Part shown: piece after piece, positions 52,018 to 63,745 of the stretch | Layout: every line of letters begins with the position of its first letter | How positions within the stretch are numbered: position 1 is the first letter of the stretch | NCBI GenBank assembly: GCA_020726505.1 | Contig: JAHLEZ010000006.1 | Span: forward strand, 1,240,001-1,304,000 | Length of the DNA stretch: 64,000 bases | Source of the DNA: Leptodontidium sp. MPI-SDFR-AT-0119 | Lineage: Eukaryota > Ascomycota > Leotiomycetes > Helotiales > Leptodontidiaceae | Reading direction: 5' to 3' | Made by a program: the position numbers and the translations under genes | The notes under the pieces: model-generated | What the model saw: only the letters and a program-made list of their open reading frames with translations | Database searches by the model: none | Told to the model about the DNA's origin: nothing

Positions 52018-54513
52018 TTGTCTGGGATTGATATGGGTTACGAGAGGCGTGCGGTGTATAGTTCCTTGTATAGCTCTGTCTATAATGGAATGGCCTATGA
52101 GGGCTATCAACTATCAATTGAGCTTCCACGCAGTAGAGATCTTCTGCCGTCTCTCTTGCTGGAGGTATGCTTAAAGTCTCTTATGGTAAGCAAGGTTCCT
52201 CCACTTTTATACAATTATTATGACCAACTCCGCAGGGATTGCCGATGTTTATTCTCTGCTGTACATCTTCAGCATTGCTACCATTTCCGCCAGCAGCAGC
52301 TCATCCCCAAATCAGCTTGATCGCCTTGGCCTCCTTCAATGGGCTGTGTGCAACTCCGGGGTTGAAGGATGGTCAGCTGGTAGTCCAGCTACGACCTGGA
52401 AGCGTACCACGGAATCCAGTGTAGTCGTTTGTTCGATATGCCAAAACATGGAGACCAAAATTTGGGTATGATGTCTTCGCCTCGCCAAGCGGACACTGTC
52501 AATGGTCTCTTTGGGCTCGGAAGCTGTCAAGGATTTGTCGACAGGGGCGCGTTTAGGCCAGCTGCTGTTGCAAGTAGGCTGGAGAACATTTCGCGGACTC
52601 AGAGCGAGGAGTCGGAATTTTCCCATTGTTTCTTCTCTTTTCTCGTCCCTATTTTGACAATGTAGTCAACCACGCACCAGCGATGTCCGGGTACTGGGGC
52701 GTTTATACATCTTGGGCACAACCTTTCTGGGGTTTGTCTACCCATCAATTGAACTATCAAGAAGCTTCGCTTCCACTCGGTGTTGTGCTTGGGGGAGTTA
52801 AAACGCCCTGTCTTTTGAGTCAGGCACAAGGAAATATCGGTATTGCCGCGGCGGAGAAGTAATTCAACCGTTCTCAGCCGACAGATAGCCTTGAGGCGGA
52901 AACTTGGAGTTGTATTTAAAGCAAGCTCTTCCTCCCATCTCCATCTTTTGTATTATCTAGATTTTGGGGGCTCTACAAGCTCTGTCCACACGCGTCAGCA
53001 CTTCCCAAAAGCCCCCTCGCTTCTACATCCAACACCATTCCTCTTCAAGCTGTGGGCTGCCATATTTATTGATTCCAGCCGCACTGAACCAGCCTATCAT
53101 CTTCGTTTGGCCATCCACACTTTCTTCCGTATTTGGTGTAGGAAGGATGAGCACGGGGTGGGAAAGTGCCCTCTACTTGTGCCATAAGTTGAGGGTGTTC
53201 CGCCTTGCAAACAGCCAGATGCATTTGCCTTCTTTCTCGTTTCTCCGTGGGTTTTCTTACGACTCAATCACAGTCTCCGCTTTCGGTGAGCGCTGCGCTC
53301 CAAGGGCGGACATGCATAGCCTTAAAAGGTGCCCTTCGTCGTGCCCTTCGTCCTGCCTTGCAGCCTACACTAGCCCTATGTGCAGGGCTTCACAGGCCAA
53401 TGGGGCATGATTTAGGTGAGGTAAATTGACAGATTCCGAATGCCCTTCTGGATGTCGCCGCTTATTATGCCGCAGTAGCAGCACTGTGTGTTGAGGCCAA
53501 GCGACCGCTTCTACCCATACCTGACATCATGGGCCGCTGCAAACAAAAACACATGGCTGGGTCCCAAGGTTCGAGTTGCTCGAATTGTGTGATTCGAAGA
53601 TCAAGGGAAAGGAAGCTCCAAGTGTCAACGTTCCTGAGTATCGTCGAATTGCAAGAGGTCTTCGGTCAGCTCGGGCCTTCCGGGACAGGAAATACGCGAG
53701 AAGTGTTTGTGAAGAGCATGCCACATGAAGTCTACACATTTACAAGTCCTTCGCATTGATGGGCAGTGTAGCCTTCCATACTGTCGGTGGAGATAATCAA
53801 ACGTCCTCATCAATTACTTCTTGGCTGGTGTCACAGCCGTGGACAAGTTTGTCTTACTTCTTTTCATTGATACACCGGCAGGACCTATTTCACTTCTTGC
53901 TATGATTCACAAATACCAGCAACTACCAGCATATATCCCTGGACTTCTAAGTTACACTTTGGTCCGCACAGTATAGCCCGAAGCGGATAGCCCGCACCCT
54001 ATCCCGGTTGCTTGTGTGCTGGCGGTCCGTCGCCGGTGAGTATCTGACTACCTCCTGAGGCCCCCCCAAATCTGCCACGCCACACGATCTCTCTGAATAC
54101 GCCATACTCTCGTTGCGAGTACTTCTATTTACGACGATTGGGAATGCTTCGCTTGGATCTCATCTACGTTCACACTGGCCAAGATTCCCTTCTCCAAACG
54201 CTCAACACTTACAAGCGATTGAATTCTTCTTGACCGGGACCTTCTCTCAGGTCCACCTGGCAGAACGAGGTAGCAGGAGAAGGGCACTCGCTTTGCTCTT
54301 CCAATGTACCAAGCGAGCATCGGGTTTCCCACAACAGAGCTTCATCCCTTATTGCACCAAGTGGCACTGTACTTCGAATAAGTACCTGGCTTTTCTCAAC
54401 ATGACCAGTTACTGACGATACGGCACCATACAAAGCCACGCTGTCGGCTCGCCTTCTTCGGTATCTTCCTATCCTGTGCGTCCATCTTGACATTTGAGCT
54501 AGCATCCTGGAAG
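52018..54513. other. Intergenic region of 2.5 kb
   Basis: It lies upstream of the first C2H2 gene. Many frames of 60-150 codons are open but none shows a domain, a signal peptide or a good exon chain. No repeat or RNA gene was found. Confidence 0.55.
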
Positions 54514-55672
54514 ATGGATCGGCGATATATGGACTTCCAAGGGCAGTTTGCTGCTTCCTCGTCACTGAATTCTGGGTCTCGCCCCCCTACAGCCTGGGTC
54601 CTTTCTCCAAGGTCTGAAGTCATCGAGGACCAGCCACAGCAACGCAACTCAGATCGTGGGTATAGACCCTGCAGCATTTGTAACCAAGAATACTGTTCTT
54701 GCGCAGTATCTCACCAACATACCGGCGGATACGAAGCCAGTGACGTGGAGATGTCCATCGGGCCAAACATCGATTCGGGTTATACTCAGTATGGGGCAGA
54801 GAGACTTGCGAGCCAGACCACGGGTGACAACTTTGAGGGTGGATCCTATGATATGACAGAGAGGCAAGCAGTATACAGGCAGGATTCAAATGAAGTCGAG
54901 ATTCAAAGTGGTGAGTTCACTATCTCGTCGAGTAGGCTCAAGGATACGGATGAGAATGAGTTCTAGCATACAACGCGCCAATGTTCTGAAAAGTTACTAA
55001 TATGTTATCTTAGACCTACTACAGCAGTACTCGAACACTGGGACAGGTTTCTATTCATCACAGACTCCACCTTGGCCTGCTCGGGAAGGTTTTAGCTTGG
55101 GAAGACCAGGTCTCAACACGTTGGCCGATCAGCCCAACGTCATGGCAACACAAGATGACCAGAACATAGTCAGTTACGGTGACGAGGATGAGGATGATGC
55201 CGAAGAGAACGAGACAATTCGTAGATCCGAAGAGCAAGAGCCAGCGAAGAAGCTTTTCGAATTAGAGGCTCTCTACCAGCCAGGGCAATGCCACTTACCC
55301 AGTTGTAGGAAAGGCCACATCTTCGAGACCTTCCAATCTTATCGGTCACACATCAGGAATGTACACTCAAAAGCTTTGTGGTGCAAGTTTCCGTCTTGCC
55401 CACACTCTCGCCCGTTTGCAAACCAAAGTGACTTGAACCGTCACAACGAGGCCAAACATGGTGACAAGTCGAACAAGCCGCACAAGTGCTTAAGAGCAGA
55501 TTGCGCTGCTCGGGTCAAGGCGTTTAAGCGCAAGGACAAGCTTCGAGAGCATAACACAAATTACCATCCCGTGTGTTGTTGCTACCTCTGCCCACGACTT
55601 CGGTGGTTTGAGTCTTTTCAGGCATGTGCCGAGCACACAAACAGGCACCATGTCCATGTCGCAAGCGGCTAA
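54514..55672 (+). CDS. Degenerate C2H2 zinc-finger protein (tandem copy 1)
   Basis: Exons 54514-54910 and 55014-55672 give 351 residues. The N-terminal half is polar and unstructured, with an acidic patch (DEDEDDAEENE). Fingers follow with C-x4-C spacing: CHLPSC to HIRNVH, CKFPSC to HNEAKH, CLRADC to HNTNYH, and a poorer fourth beginning CYLC. The unusual x4 spacing between cysteines is typical of a fungal-expanded group of C2H2 proteins whose members are mostly uncharacterised. A DNA-binding or RNA-binding nuclear role is likely. The next gene downstream has the same finger style and key words (PF-x-SDL-x-RH, RKDK-L-H), suggesting tandem duplication. The start is the ATG giving MDRRYMDFQ. 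Confidence 0.8.
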
Positions 55673-56622
55673 GAGCCATCTCGCACACCTTTACTTCTAC
55701 TGGCAGCCATTGCCTATCACAGTAGTCACTGCGTTGACTTCCAGTCTACGGTATTGCAGAGCGCCACCCGTTTGACCACTCCTTGTCTGATACATATTTG
55801 TCAGTATGCATCCCTAGATTATGCTGTGGAGAGCGAAATGAACATTGATGTACATGATTCTATGACATCACTAGTACTTGACGACATTTGTTATGTTTTG
55901 GAGAAGGTATCTGATCTGGGACCAATTGCGTTTCCTCCATATGTTTTTCTTCGGCTTGCTTGGAGCTTTCATTTTTGGTTTTTGGGAGCGAGCACAGGCA
56001 TGGCAGGAAAATATGGGGGCCAGAATCATGAGACATGTACTTGGAGCACATACTGTCACTACTATGTGTATGATAACGATTCGACGAAGGAAATGATACT
56101 TGGACATTCGTTTATGTAGTTTGGTTTAGTTTGGTTGTACTGGCTTTTGTACGGGAAGGCCTCCCATCTATTTTGTTCACTTGATTACTATCTACAACAT
56201 GACTCTGAAGCCTTGTACCAGGAGCTGAATAATAATAGCACAAAGGGCTACTCGTACCGCTGATCTTGATGTGATCTCAATCCTTTCCTGGTAAAGAGCT
56301 CGGTGTTACGGACCGTTTTCTATCCCGAAGTCTGCGAGCCCGAAAGCGAGAAGGCTAGATAGACAGAATTGGGTAGTGATAAGGCTCCATTCAGGTTCTC
56401 TTGCACCACACACGGGCGTCGCCGTAGCTGGGCGTTGATGACGAGTGATCCAAAGCCTGATTGAACATGGACGCAGAAATCACTATAAAAATTGTCCTCT
56501 TCCCCCTCTCCTTCCAGACCTTTTCACTCACCGGTCTCCACGACGATCGACGCTCTGTTCTCTGCCTTTCGGTCAGCCTGTGCTGGCTCTTGGGTCAAGT
56601 CAACTCAAATCCCTCGGAAAAC
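55673..56622. other. Spacer between the two C2H2 genes
   Basis: It carries the 3' flank of the first gene and the promoter of the second. A 121-codon frame at 55754-56119 is open but has no family resemblance. Confidence 0.5.
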
Positions 56623-57806
56623 ATGGACCAGGAAAGTTTCTATTCGCCTGAATCCAGCAGCCTTGACTGTGTCGTTTTGGAGCCAGGCCTATTTGGGCCG
56701 TTTGCATATGCAGAGTTCGGTATCAACATATTCGAGGCTGGCTGCGACGAGGCTGTCACCCAAAGGTGAGGCATTTCTTCCATGTCTCTGCCCAACGCTA
56801 AAAAAGGGCATTCCCCCCCAGGTCATTTCCCTCGTCATTTGACAACTTCGCCTCATTCGGTGCAACCTCACCAGTGAACTCCATCAGCACAGATGCAGGT
56901 ATATCCGAGGAGTTCTTCGAGGATGGCCAAGACTTCTTTCGCCCGACTGAAGAGGCTGAACTTTATACGTTACCACTTGGCAGCCCGGTGAGCTTTCTCT
57001 CGGGCCAGCCACAGGAGCAACTTCTCGGTTGCAATTACTTTGGGTGTACCTCAGGTCCGTTCCAGAAGATTTGTGATGTCAAACTCCACCGAAAAGGCCA
57101 CGCGACCCAAGTCCTTGGAAATTGGACCAGCAGCCAGCCTAGCCGGTGCTCATGGCCGAGATGCCCATCCAAGGCTCTCTTCAAATCCCCGCGGATGCTT
57201 CAGACCCATCTTGAAAATATACATGTCTCTCCTCTGCTTTGCAGCTTTCCAAATTGTACCCACAGGACACCGTTCAGGAGTAACTTTGATCTAAAGCGTC
57301 ACTTGCGTACCCATTCCGGAGAGCAAGGTCGCTTCCACTGCCCGTATCCCAGCTGTGAGAAGGATCCCAAGATCTTCGTGCGCAAGGACAAATGGCTCAA
57401 CCATCTCCGGTCCAGCCATTCAGGAGATTCATGTCCTTTGAATCACTGCGAGGCAGGGTGTAAGGGACATTTCCAATCTCAAGCCGAGATCGTAGAGCAT
57501 ATCAAGAAGTTCCATGGCAATTTCGAATGCGGGATTGGTTCCTGTAGCTCAGGCTCCCGGTCGAGGTTCGCTGAGTTCGACTTGCTGAAGCATCTGGAGA
57601 TTGCCCATGGGATGCAGTACAGTGATATTGGATCTGCGAGGAATGTGGCCAAGTTGGCTTCGGATCGGACTGTGAGGTCAAAGGACGTTCCAGAATGCGA
57701 GGACTGCATTTGTTGTAGGCAGATTGTGAAGGAGTCAGGTCGGCTTTCTAGCAAGGGCTTTGGGGGAGCACCCAACATACGTTTATCTTCCTTCGGGGGG
57801 ACTTAA
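56623..57806 (+). CDS. Degenerate C2H2 zinc-finger protein (tandem copy 2)
   Basis: Exons 56623-56765 and 56822-57806 give 375 residues. After an acidic Ser-rich N-terminus (MDQESFYSPESSS) come about six finger-like units with C-x4-C spacing: CNYFGC, CSWPRC, CSFPNC, CPYPSC, CPLNHC and CGIGSC, each followed by an H-x3/4-H. The third and fourth (CSFPNCTHRTPFRSNFDLKR, then FVRKDKWLNHLRSSH) align with fingers two and three of the upstream neighbour. A CICC motif (ECEDCICCRQ) sits near the C-terminus. The frame is open further upstream (ATG at 56467), but the later ATG gives the more protein-like start. Function is unknown beyond probable nucleic-acid binding. Confidence 0.8.
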
Positions 57807-58368
57807 TTCCATGAGAACAGATAGCATTTCTTTAGTCGCTGTTAATTTTGAATTCGGCAGCGTGGCCGGGGAAGCATATGGTTTATAGTAGTAGTAGAGG
57901 ATAACAAGGGATGTCAACGTTGGATATTCATATTGATGGCATACTATAGTCCCTCAATGAATCTTGTTAAAGCCGGTGAAGTGCCACGAGATCAAAATCA
58001 TAGCAACACTTTCAACTTTTGTTTTGATATATCTCTAGTAAGCGAGACCTCTGGACAGGGGAGGGGTTCGTTCAAACCAAACCAAACTTAACTTGTGTGG
58101 GGACGGCAATGATCTTCACGGCCTAGTCAAAAACTATCTCGTGTTGGACAATTTTACGAATTTGATTTCTATCCTTGTTGCATCGCCATCTATGAACGCG
58201 CACCGAACCAACAAGAAAGCAATTCTCGCAAGAGATGAAGTGGCACAACCCGGAATCGCCTCGCCAGGGCGGTGGACCGAATGATATTCCGGCCGGGATC
58301 CCGCAAATGCAAATACCACCCACCCACCCCATCATCATCAGATCATTAGTGCCATTGATGCGAATAGT
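57807..58368. other. Convergent intergenic region
   Basis: Short spacer between the ends of the second C2H2 gene and Hsp88, expected to hold both 3' untranslated regions. Nothing else is seen. Confidence 0.55.
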
Positions 58369-60738
58369 CTACTTCTTCTCCTCAGGCTCAACAACCTCAT
58401 CCGGCTTAGTCGTCTCGGCATCGGTCATCTCCTCATCCTTGGATGCAGCCTCTTGGGCCAATGCAGCCTTCTTCGCGGCCTCAGCCATCTCTCGCTTCTT
58501 GGCTGCCTCAGCATCCGCAATAGCTTGAGCAGCTGCACGCTCCTCCTCGATCTTGTCGAAGTAGCGTTGGGCAATTGGGCCAGCTATCGCACGGATCTCA
58601 TCGTACTTGGCTTGGTAGATGGCCTTGGTGGCGTCCTCGCCCTCGTCGTAGAGCCAATCCTGTTTACAAATTAGCTAGGGGTCTTCATGTTCAAGCACAA
58701 TGTGATGCTTACCTCACTGGTCTCAAGCTTAGCCTTTAACTTGGTCTTCTCGTCATCGCTGGCGAAGTCGGCGTAGGTATCATCAATCTTGTTTCTCATA
58801 TCATAGATATAGGTCTCGAGTTCGTTCTTCTTGTCTTCGGTATCGGCGACAAGCTTGTCCTCCATAATCATGCTGGATTCTTGTTCGGCCGAAGCTACCT
58901 TGATCGACTCATCGAGAGAAGAAGTACCCGATACGATCGGAAGATCGCCCTTTCGGACCTGCTTCTTGACCTTTCTGGTCTTTGGCTTCTCCTCGGTGTC
59001 CATCGCATCCGGGTCCTTCTTCTCAGCATCCTTGTCCTCTGGGATTGGCTCCTCAACCTCCACATCCTCTACATAGTAACCTTGCTCCACATTCAAGATT
59101 CCGTGTAAGTTCAGACGTGCCTTGAGTTTGCAGATCATGAAGTCATCCTTGGAGTCGGCCTTGACGCCCTTGACCGTGAATCGACCAATCCAAGGGTTGA
59201 CCTTTCCTGGAAGAAGCTCGGGCTTGGCGTATTTGGCCTCCAAATTGAAGGTCTCCTTGCGGTAGAATGTGAGGATCTTGGTTGATGGCATGACGTTGCC
59301 CTTGTTGAAGACGGTCAAGCTGGTATCCTCATCCGGAATGTCGGGGGATTTCTCCCAGGTGAACTCAATAGGGTAGTTGACGATATCGTGAATGGCGAAA
59401 TCGCGAACACGGAAGACGGGCGACAGAATAGCACAGCTGAAGGCACATCCTCGCGCAATAGCTTCATCCTGGTTGAGGGTGAAGGACAGGGTCTTGCCAA
59501 AGAACTTCTGGATTCGCTCCTTGAGGGCAGGTACACGTGTGCACCCACCAACCAACTCAATGATATCGATATCCTCGACCTTCAACTTAGCCTCAAGTAA
59601 AGCTTGCTCCAGAGGGACGTGAACGCGCTTAAGGAGAGGCTCAACAAGTTTCTCGAGATCCTCACGAGTCATCATAGTTGAAACATCAACATCGTTCATC
59701 AAGGACTCGATGTTGACTGGGGCTTGTTGATTGGCGGACAAGATCTTCTTCATCTTCTCAGCAGCGGCGTGGACACGAACCAAAGCCTTGGGATGGCTCT
59801 TGATATCAATCTTGTATTTCTCCTTGAACTCAGCGGCAAGGTGGTCCACAACAGCCTTGTCGAAGTCGCGGCCACCGAAATGACGGTCATAAGCAGTAGC
59901 CTTGACGGTCAACTCGCCCTTTCTGAACTCGACGATCGAGACTGTGTAGTTGCTGTGCCCGATATCGACGAAGGCCACGCGTCTGGACTTCTCGTCACCA
60001 GTGGGGAGGTCGGTTTTTGTGATTCCGTAACCAAGCGCAGCTGCGGTGGTGTCATTCATGAGGCGGAGGAGCTTGAGACCCGAGATCTCAGCAGCATCCA
60101 TAAGGGCTCTTCTCTGGGCGTCTGTGAACCAGGCTGGAACGCTCATAACCAGGTCGGAGACTGGGAGCTTCAACTCTGCAGAAGCGGTTTGCTTGACCTT
60201 GCTCAGGAACATGGAAACAAGCTGTGTGGCGGTGAACTTTTCCTTCTTTCCCAAATATGTAACCTCCGCGCCAACCTGGCCATTGACATCAACGAGGGGG
60301 GCAGAGACGAAGTCTTGCTCGATCTGAACATCGGGGTCGCTGAATGATCTGCCTGCTAATCGCTTGAGGGAGCCAACAGTGTTCTTGAGGTTGGAGATTT
60401 CCTGTGTCTTTGCAGGCTCGCCGAGATATCTAGATTTAGGACCGAAACCAACTAAAGATCTGCCAAAGGTGTTAGGATATCCATCAGTCGAAGGGAGTAG
60501 AGGGTGTGCGACTTACGGTGTAGCTCGATTGGAAACTTCATTTGTGATCTGCCCACTGTCAGCATTTCCACAGGTCGAAGTAGGGGAGAGGGGCACGTAC
60601 GACGTCTACTCCACGGTTCCGAGCCACGGCAATGACGGTATTGACCGTTCCAAAGTCTACGCCGACGACTGCAGACAAACACAAAAGTTAGCATGTCTCA
60701 AAGGCTGCGGTGGGCGCGGTTGTCGACTTACCACTCAT
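58369..60738 (-). CDS. hsp88: Hsp110-family chaperone Hsp88/Sse1
   Basis: Five exons: 60738-60732, 60668-60601, 60548-60517, 60459-58713 and 58659-58369, giving 714 residues. The actin-like ATPase domain starts MSVVGVDFGTVNTVIAVARN and includes RLMNDTTAAALGYG and VAFVDIGHSNYTVS. The peptide-binding half has the long acidic/basic insert typical of Hsp110 (KKDPDAMDTEEKPKTRKVKK) and ends in a charged tail DEVVEPEEKK, not in EEVD. Hsp110 proteins are cytosolic nucleotide-exchange factors for Hsp70 and hold unfolded clients. The first coding exon is seven nucleotides long (ATG AGT G). A GAA-AT-TTC heat-shock element half-pair lies about 165 bp upstream. Confidence 0.96.
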
Positions 60739-62070
60739 TTTTGCGGTATTGTGGGGGTTGCAGGGTGTGTAGAAGTGTCAGTAATCCTTCTTCGTAGAGA
60801 GAGGATGTTTGCGATCGAGCTGGAGGTGTGCAGGACGAAAGCAAGGCTGGGCGTGGAATTTTGTGGTGGTGTTTATGTTTTGCAGTGGTTCCCTCCAGAA
60901 ATTTCGTTTAGTTTCCATGGAAGCACTTCGCTCGACAATCAGCGTTGTTCGTCTGGCCTGGCTACCCTGGGCAACACAAGGCTAAATTCACCAACAACGC
61001 TATTGCTACTATTATTACGTGTCTGCCTAGTTACGCCTGCGTTCACGTTTCGAGGTTTCTAGGCTTTCATCTTCTCAAAGCCACGTAGCACTCTTGCTTT
61101 TGGCAGGACAAAGGTAGGAAAAGTAGAGATCACGTGGTGTGTTGCCCCTCGCTGATAACAGACAGCAATGAAGGCGGGGGGCGACAGGGCAGCGAATGAC
61201 GATGCATGTGGGTCGATGATCTGTTGTACAAATGCAAACAGGTCAAAAGATGGCCGTTATTACTAATTCCAAGCAATATGTGCGTGTTTTTAAATTGTAC
61301 AGCACTGTTACTGCAAATTTTGTTTTCCTTTGTCAATTGTCAATCGTGTCGTTTTTGGAGATGTGTCCCCAGTTGCCTGAAAATCTGAAATACAAAGGTG
61401 ATAAAGTAACTATGGCATTTTCGGTCCTGGGCAACGCAGAAACTTTAATGGTAGCTAGGTATGTAGCTAGCTCTGCAATCCATCCATCCATAGTAAGTAG
61501 TAGGTAGCATGCTTTTACTTCGAAGTATATTGGCGGTTGTGAGCTGGCAATATCACATGTAGAATCATTCTAGCATGGCTACATGGGTGTTGATCCATGT
61601 CCCAGAGCACCGTCAGACTGACAAGCATAGTCACCATTGCAAGGAACTAGGTAACTGCCTACGTTGAAAAGGACGATCCAAATGAAGTCTTGAGCATTAC
61701 TTATTCTTGCCATCTCATCCGCGTGGCTAGAGAGCTTTCTCCCAAGTCGACAAAGATCCCTATCCCTATACACCTAGCTATTCTACTTGCTTAGTCTAGG
61801 GGTATCGTTAAGACAGTTGGTTGGCAGGTATCTGGGTATAATTCCAATTAGAAGAGGAAAGGGGCTAGTGTCCGAATATTACGAAGTTAAAATCACACCT
61901 AAGTCTCACAATGGCCGCTTAAAGTGGAGGGTAGAAGCCAGGTATCACTCTCACACAACCAAGCAAAGAATGCCGTATCCCTACCCAGATCGCTGCCCAG
62001 AGTTTTCGAAAATGCCCAGTTGCATGCCGGTGCTAGACAAGAGCCTATAACCTCTCACGAGACAGCTATT
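60739..62070. other. Intergenic region of 1.3 kb
   Basis: The left part is the Hsp88 promoter; the right part is the 3' flank of the CobW-type gene. The remaining AT-rich DNA has only short frames. Confidence 0.55.
60897..60906. promoter_or_regulatory. Candidate heat-shock element
   Basis: AGAAATTTCG contains two inverted nGAAn units. A functional element usually has three, and the third is not clear here. Its position upstream of the Hsp88 gene is right for Hsf1 control. Confidence 0.35.
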
Positions 62071-63480
62071 TCAGATTGAACCAATTATTTTAATCAAGCT
62101 CGCTCTGAATGGCAAATCAACAAGATGCCGGCCAATCAATACAACCTTTCCCTGCTTAGTTGATGCTGTCTCCGACGTCAACTCGCTCACACTGGGCGCG
62201 TCCACAATCTCGAAGACATCCCGTACGCCTTGAACAATTTTTACATCTCCATTTAAGAGTGGCAAGCGTGCCTTCAATCTGTGAATCTCGAATACCTCGT
62301 CGCCTGTGCCAGGAGAAGGTAACATGGAGTCCCAAAGGATCGATCTGAGCCACTCATCAAGACGAGGTAATTGCTGGGCCTCAAGTACTGGGACCGAGAT
62401 GGTGATAGTGGCTATTGTCTAGACCATTGTCAATCATCTATCAACAACCCCTGCAGAGTGCCACTTACAGGATCCAAATGGCTGTGACCCTTATCCGCAA
62501 CATCCAGCGCTCCTACATCATCATACGCATGGAGGTCTAACAAGAAGCCTTCAAGTCGCGGCACCTGTCCTTGCGAAGTTACGTGAAGAGTCGCTAGTCC
62601 ATTGATGGCCTGCACTCGTTCCTTAACGGCATTCAGCTCTTCTTCGCCAACGAGATCTGATTTGTTGATGACAATAACATCAGCATGTGAGATTTGCAGG
62701 TGAGCCGTTGTCAAGGCAGGCCCGTGGTGGCCATCATGCTCTTCGTGCTGAATCGTCTCTTTCACCGGTTCATCAAGACTCTTCAGGATGTTCTTAGCGT
62801 CAATAAGAGTGACAATGCCATCAAGATAGATGGTACTCCCAAGTCCTTCATCGACCCAGAAAAGGGGAGCAATGTTTCCTGGGTCAGCCAGACCTGTGGT
62901 TTCAAGAAGAATGTAGTCAAAAGCACCCTTTTTCTCCATCAGGGATTCGATGGCGTTGACCCCGGAGTCTCTGACCTGATGTTAGAGATGTCTTGACTTG
63001 ACAAGAGAGAAATGTACTTCACTGAGCAGCATATGCAGCCATTACCAACTTCGAGCCATTCTTCAACTTTCTCTCCGCCCTTGTTGACCGTCAGAGATTT
63101 CTCGATATCAATTGCTGCATGGCTAGTTAGTGTTACTCTTCACTACTAGATTTCTGGGCCACTCACAGTCACCAAATTCTAGCAGAGAAAGTTAGCCAAG
63201 CCGTAAATGCGGGGGCATGATCATAAGTACCATTCAGAATGACAGCTATCTTCTTTCCATGTTGTTCGTTCAGAATGTAGTTCATCAATGTTGTCTTGCC
63301 CGCTCCGAGATAGCCTGACTGTAGTGTCAGCGGACGACTCTTCCTATGTTTAATGTGATGTGACTTGCCTGTCACAATTGTAATGGGTACTTTTATAGGT
63401 TTTGGCTCTTCTGAGGGAATTTCCACCTTATTCTCTCCAACATCAACCAACATGGGGGGTTCTTCATCGTCGATATCCAT
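62071..63480 (-). CDS. CobW/COG0523 GTPase, ZNG1-like zinc metallochaperone
   Basis: Six exons: 63480-63369, 63314-63231, 63178-63167, 63114-63018, 62970-62469 and 62418-62071, giving 384 residues. Walker [10 protein letters not shown] begins near residue 38. The metal-binding GCICC motif is near 95-99, followed by the Walker B-region ETTGLADP, a His-rich loop (HEEHDGHHG), the base-recognition NKSD and the C-terminal CobW_C domain. ZNG1 proteins use GTP hydrolysis to hand zinc to methionine aminopeptidase. The N-terminal part that docks the aminopeptidase (a CPELV-like motif in animals) reads EEPPMLVDV here. Intron 1 uses a GC donor, and exon 3 is only 12 nt. It is divergent with the MOB gene. 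Confidence 0.93.
63315..63368 (-). other. GC-AG intron of the ZNG1-like gene
   Basis: The donor is GCAAGT instead of GTAAGT, and the acceptor is CAG. The 54-bp length and phase 1 are needed to join VTG to YLGAGK of the Walker A loop, which makes this boundary unusually well supported by protein conservation. Confidence 0.75.
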
Positions 63481-63745
63481 TTTTAGTATCTTTGATTTTG
63501 GGAGGTTGGTTGTTTGTTCAGAGAAAAGTGACGATCAGCCTTGTGGCGAGGCCAGAAAATTTAGCGCCTCCTTCGACCTCAAAGGCTGACGCGAAGTCAC
63601 AAGCAAGGAAGGGCGCGTCAACTCTGCCGAGTTCAGTGCACTCCATCTCAAACCAACACCGCTGTCACCAACAACAAATCTTGAAGTCTTGCCGGCGAAT
63701 GCCCTATGCATTCACCAACCGGTACTTGCTAAAGAAAAGATCATT
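63481..63745. promoter_or_regulatory. Divergent promoter of the ZNG1-like and MOB-like genes
   Basis: 265 bp separate the two start codons, so both promoters must share this DNA. No specific factor site stands out. Confidence 0.5.
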
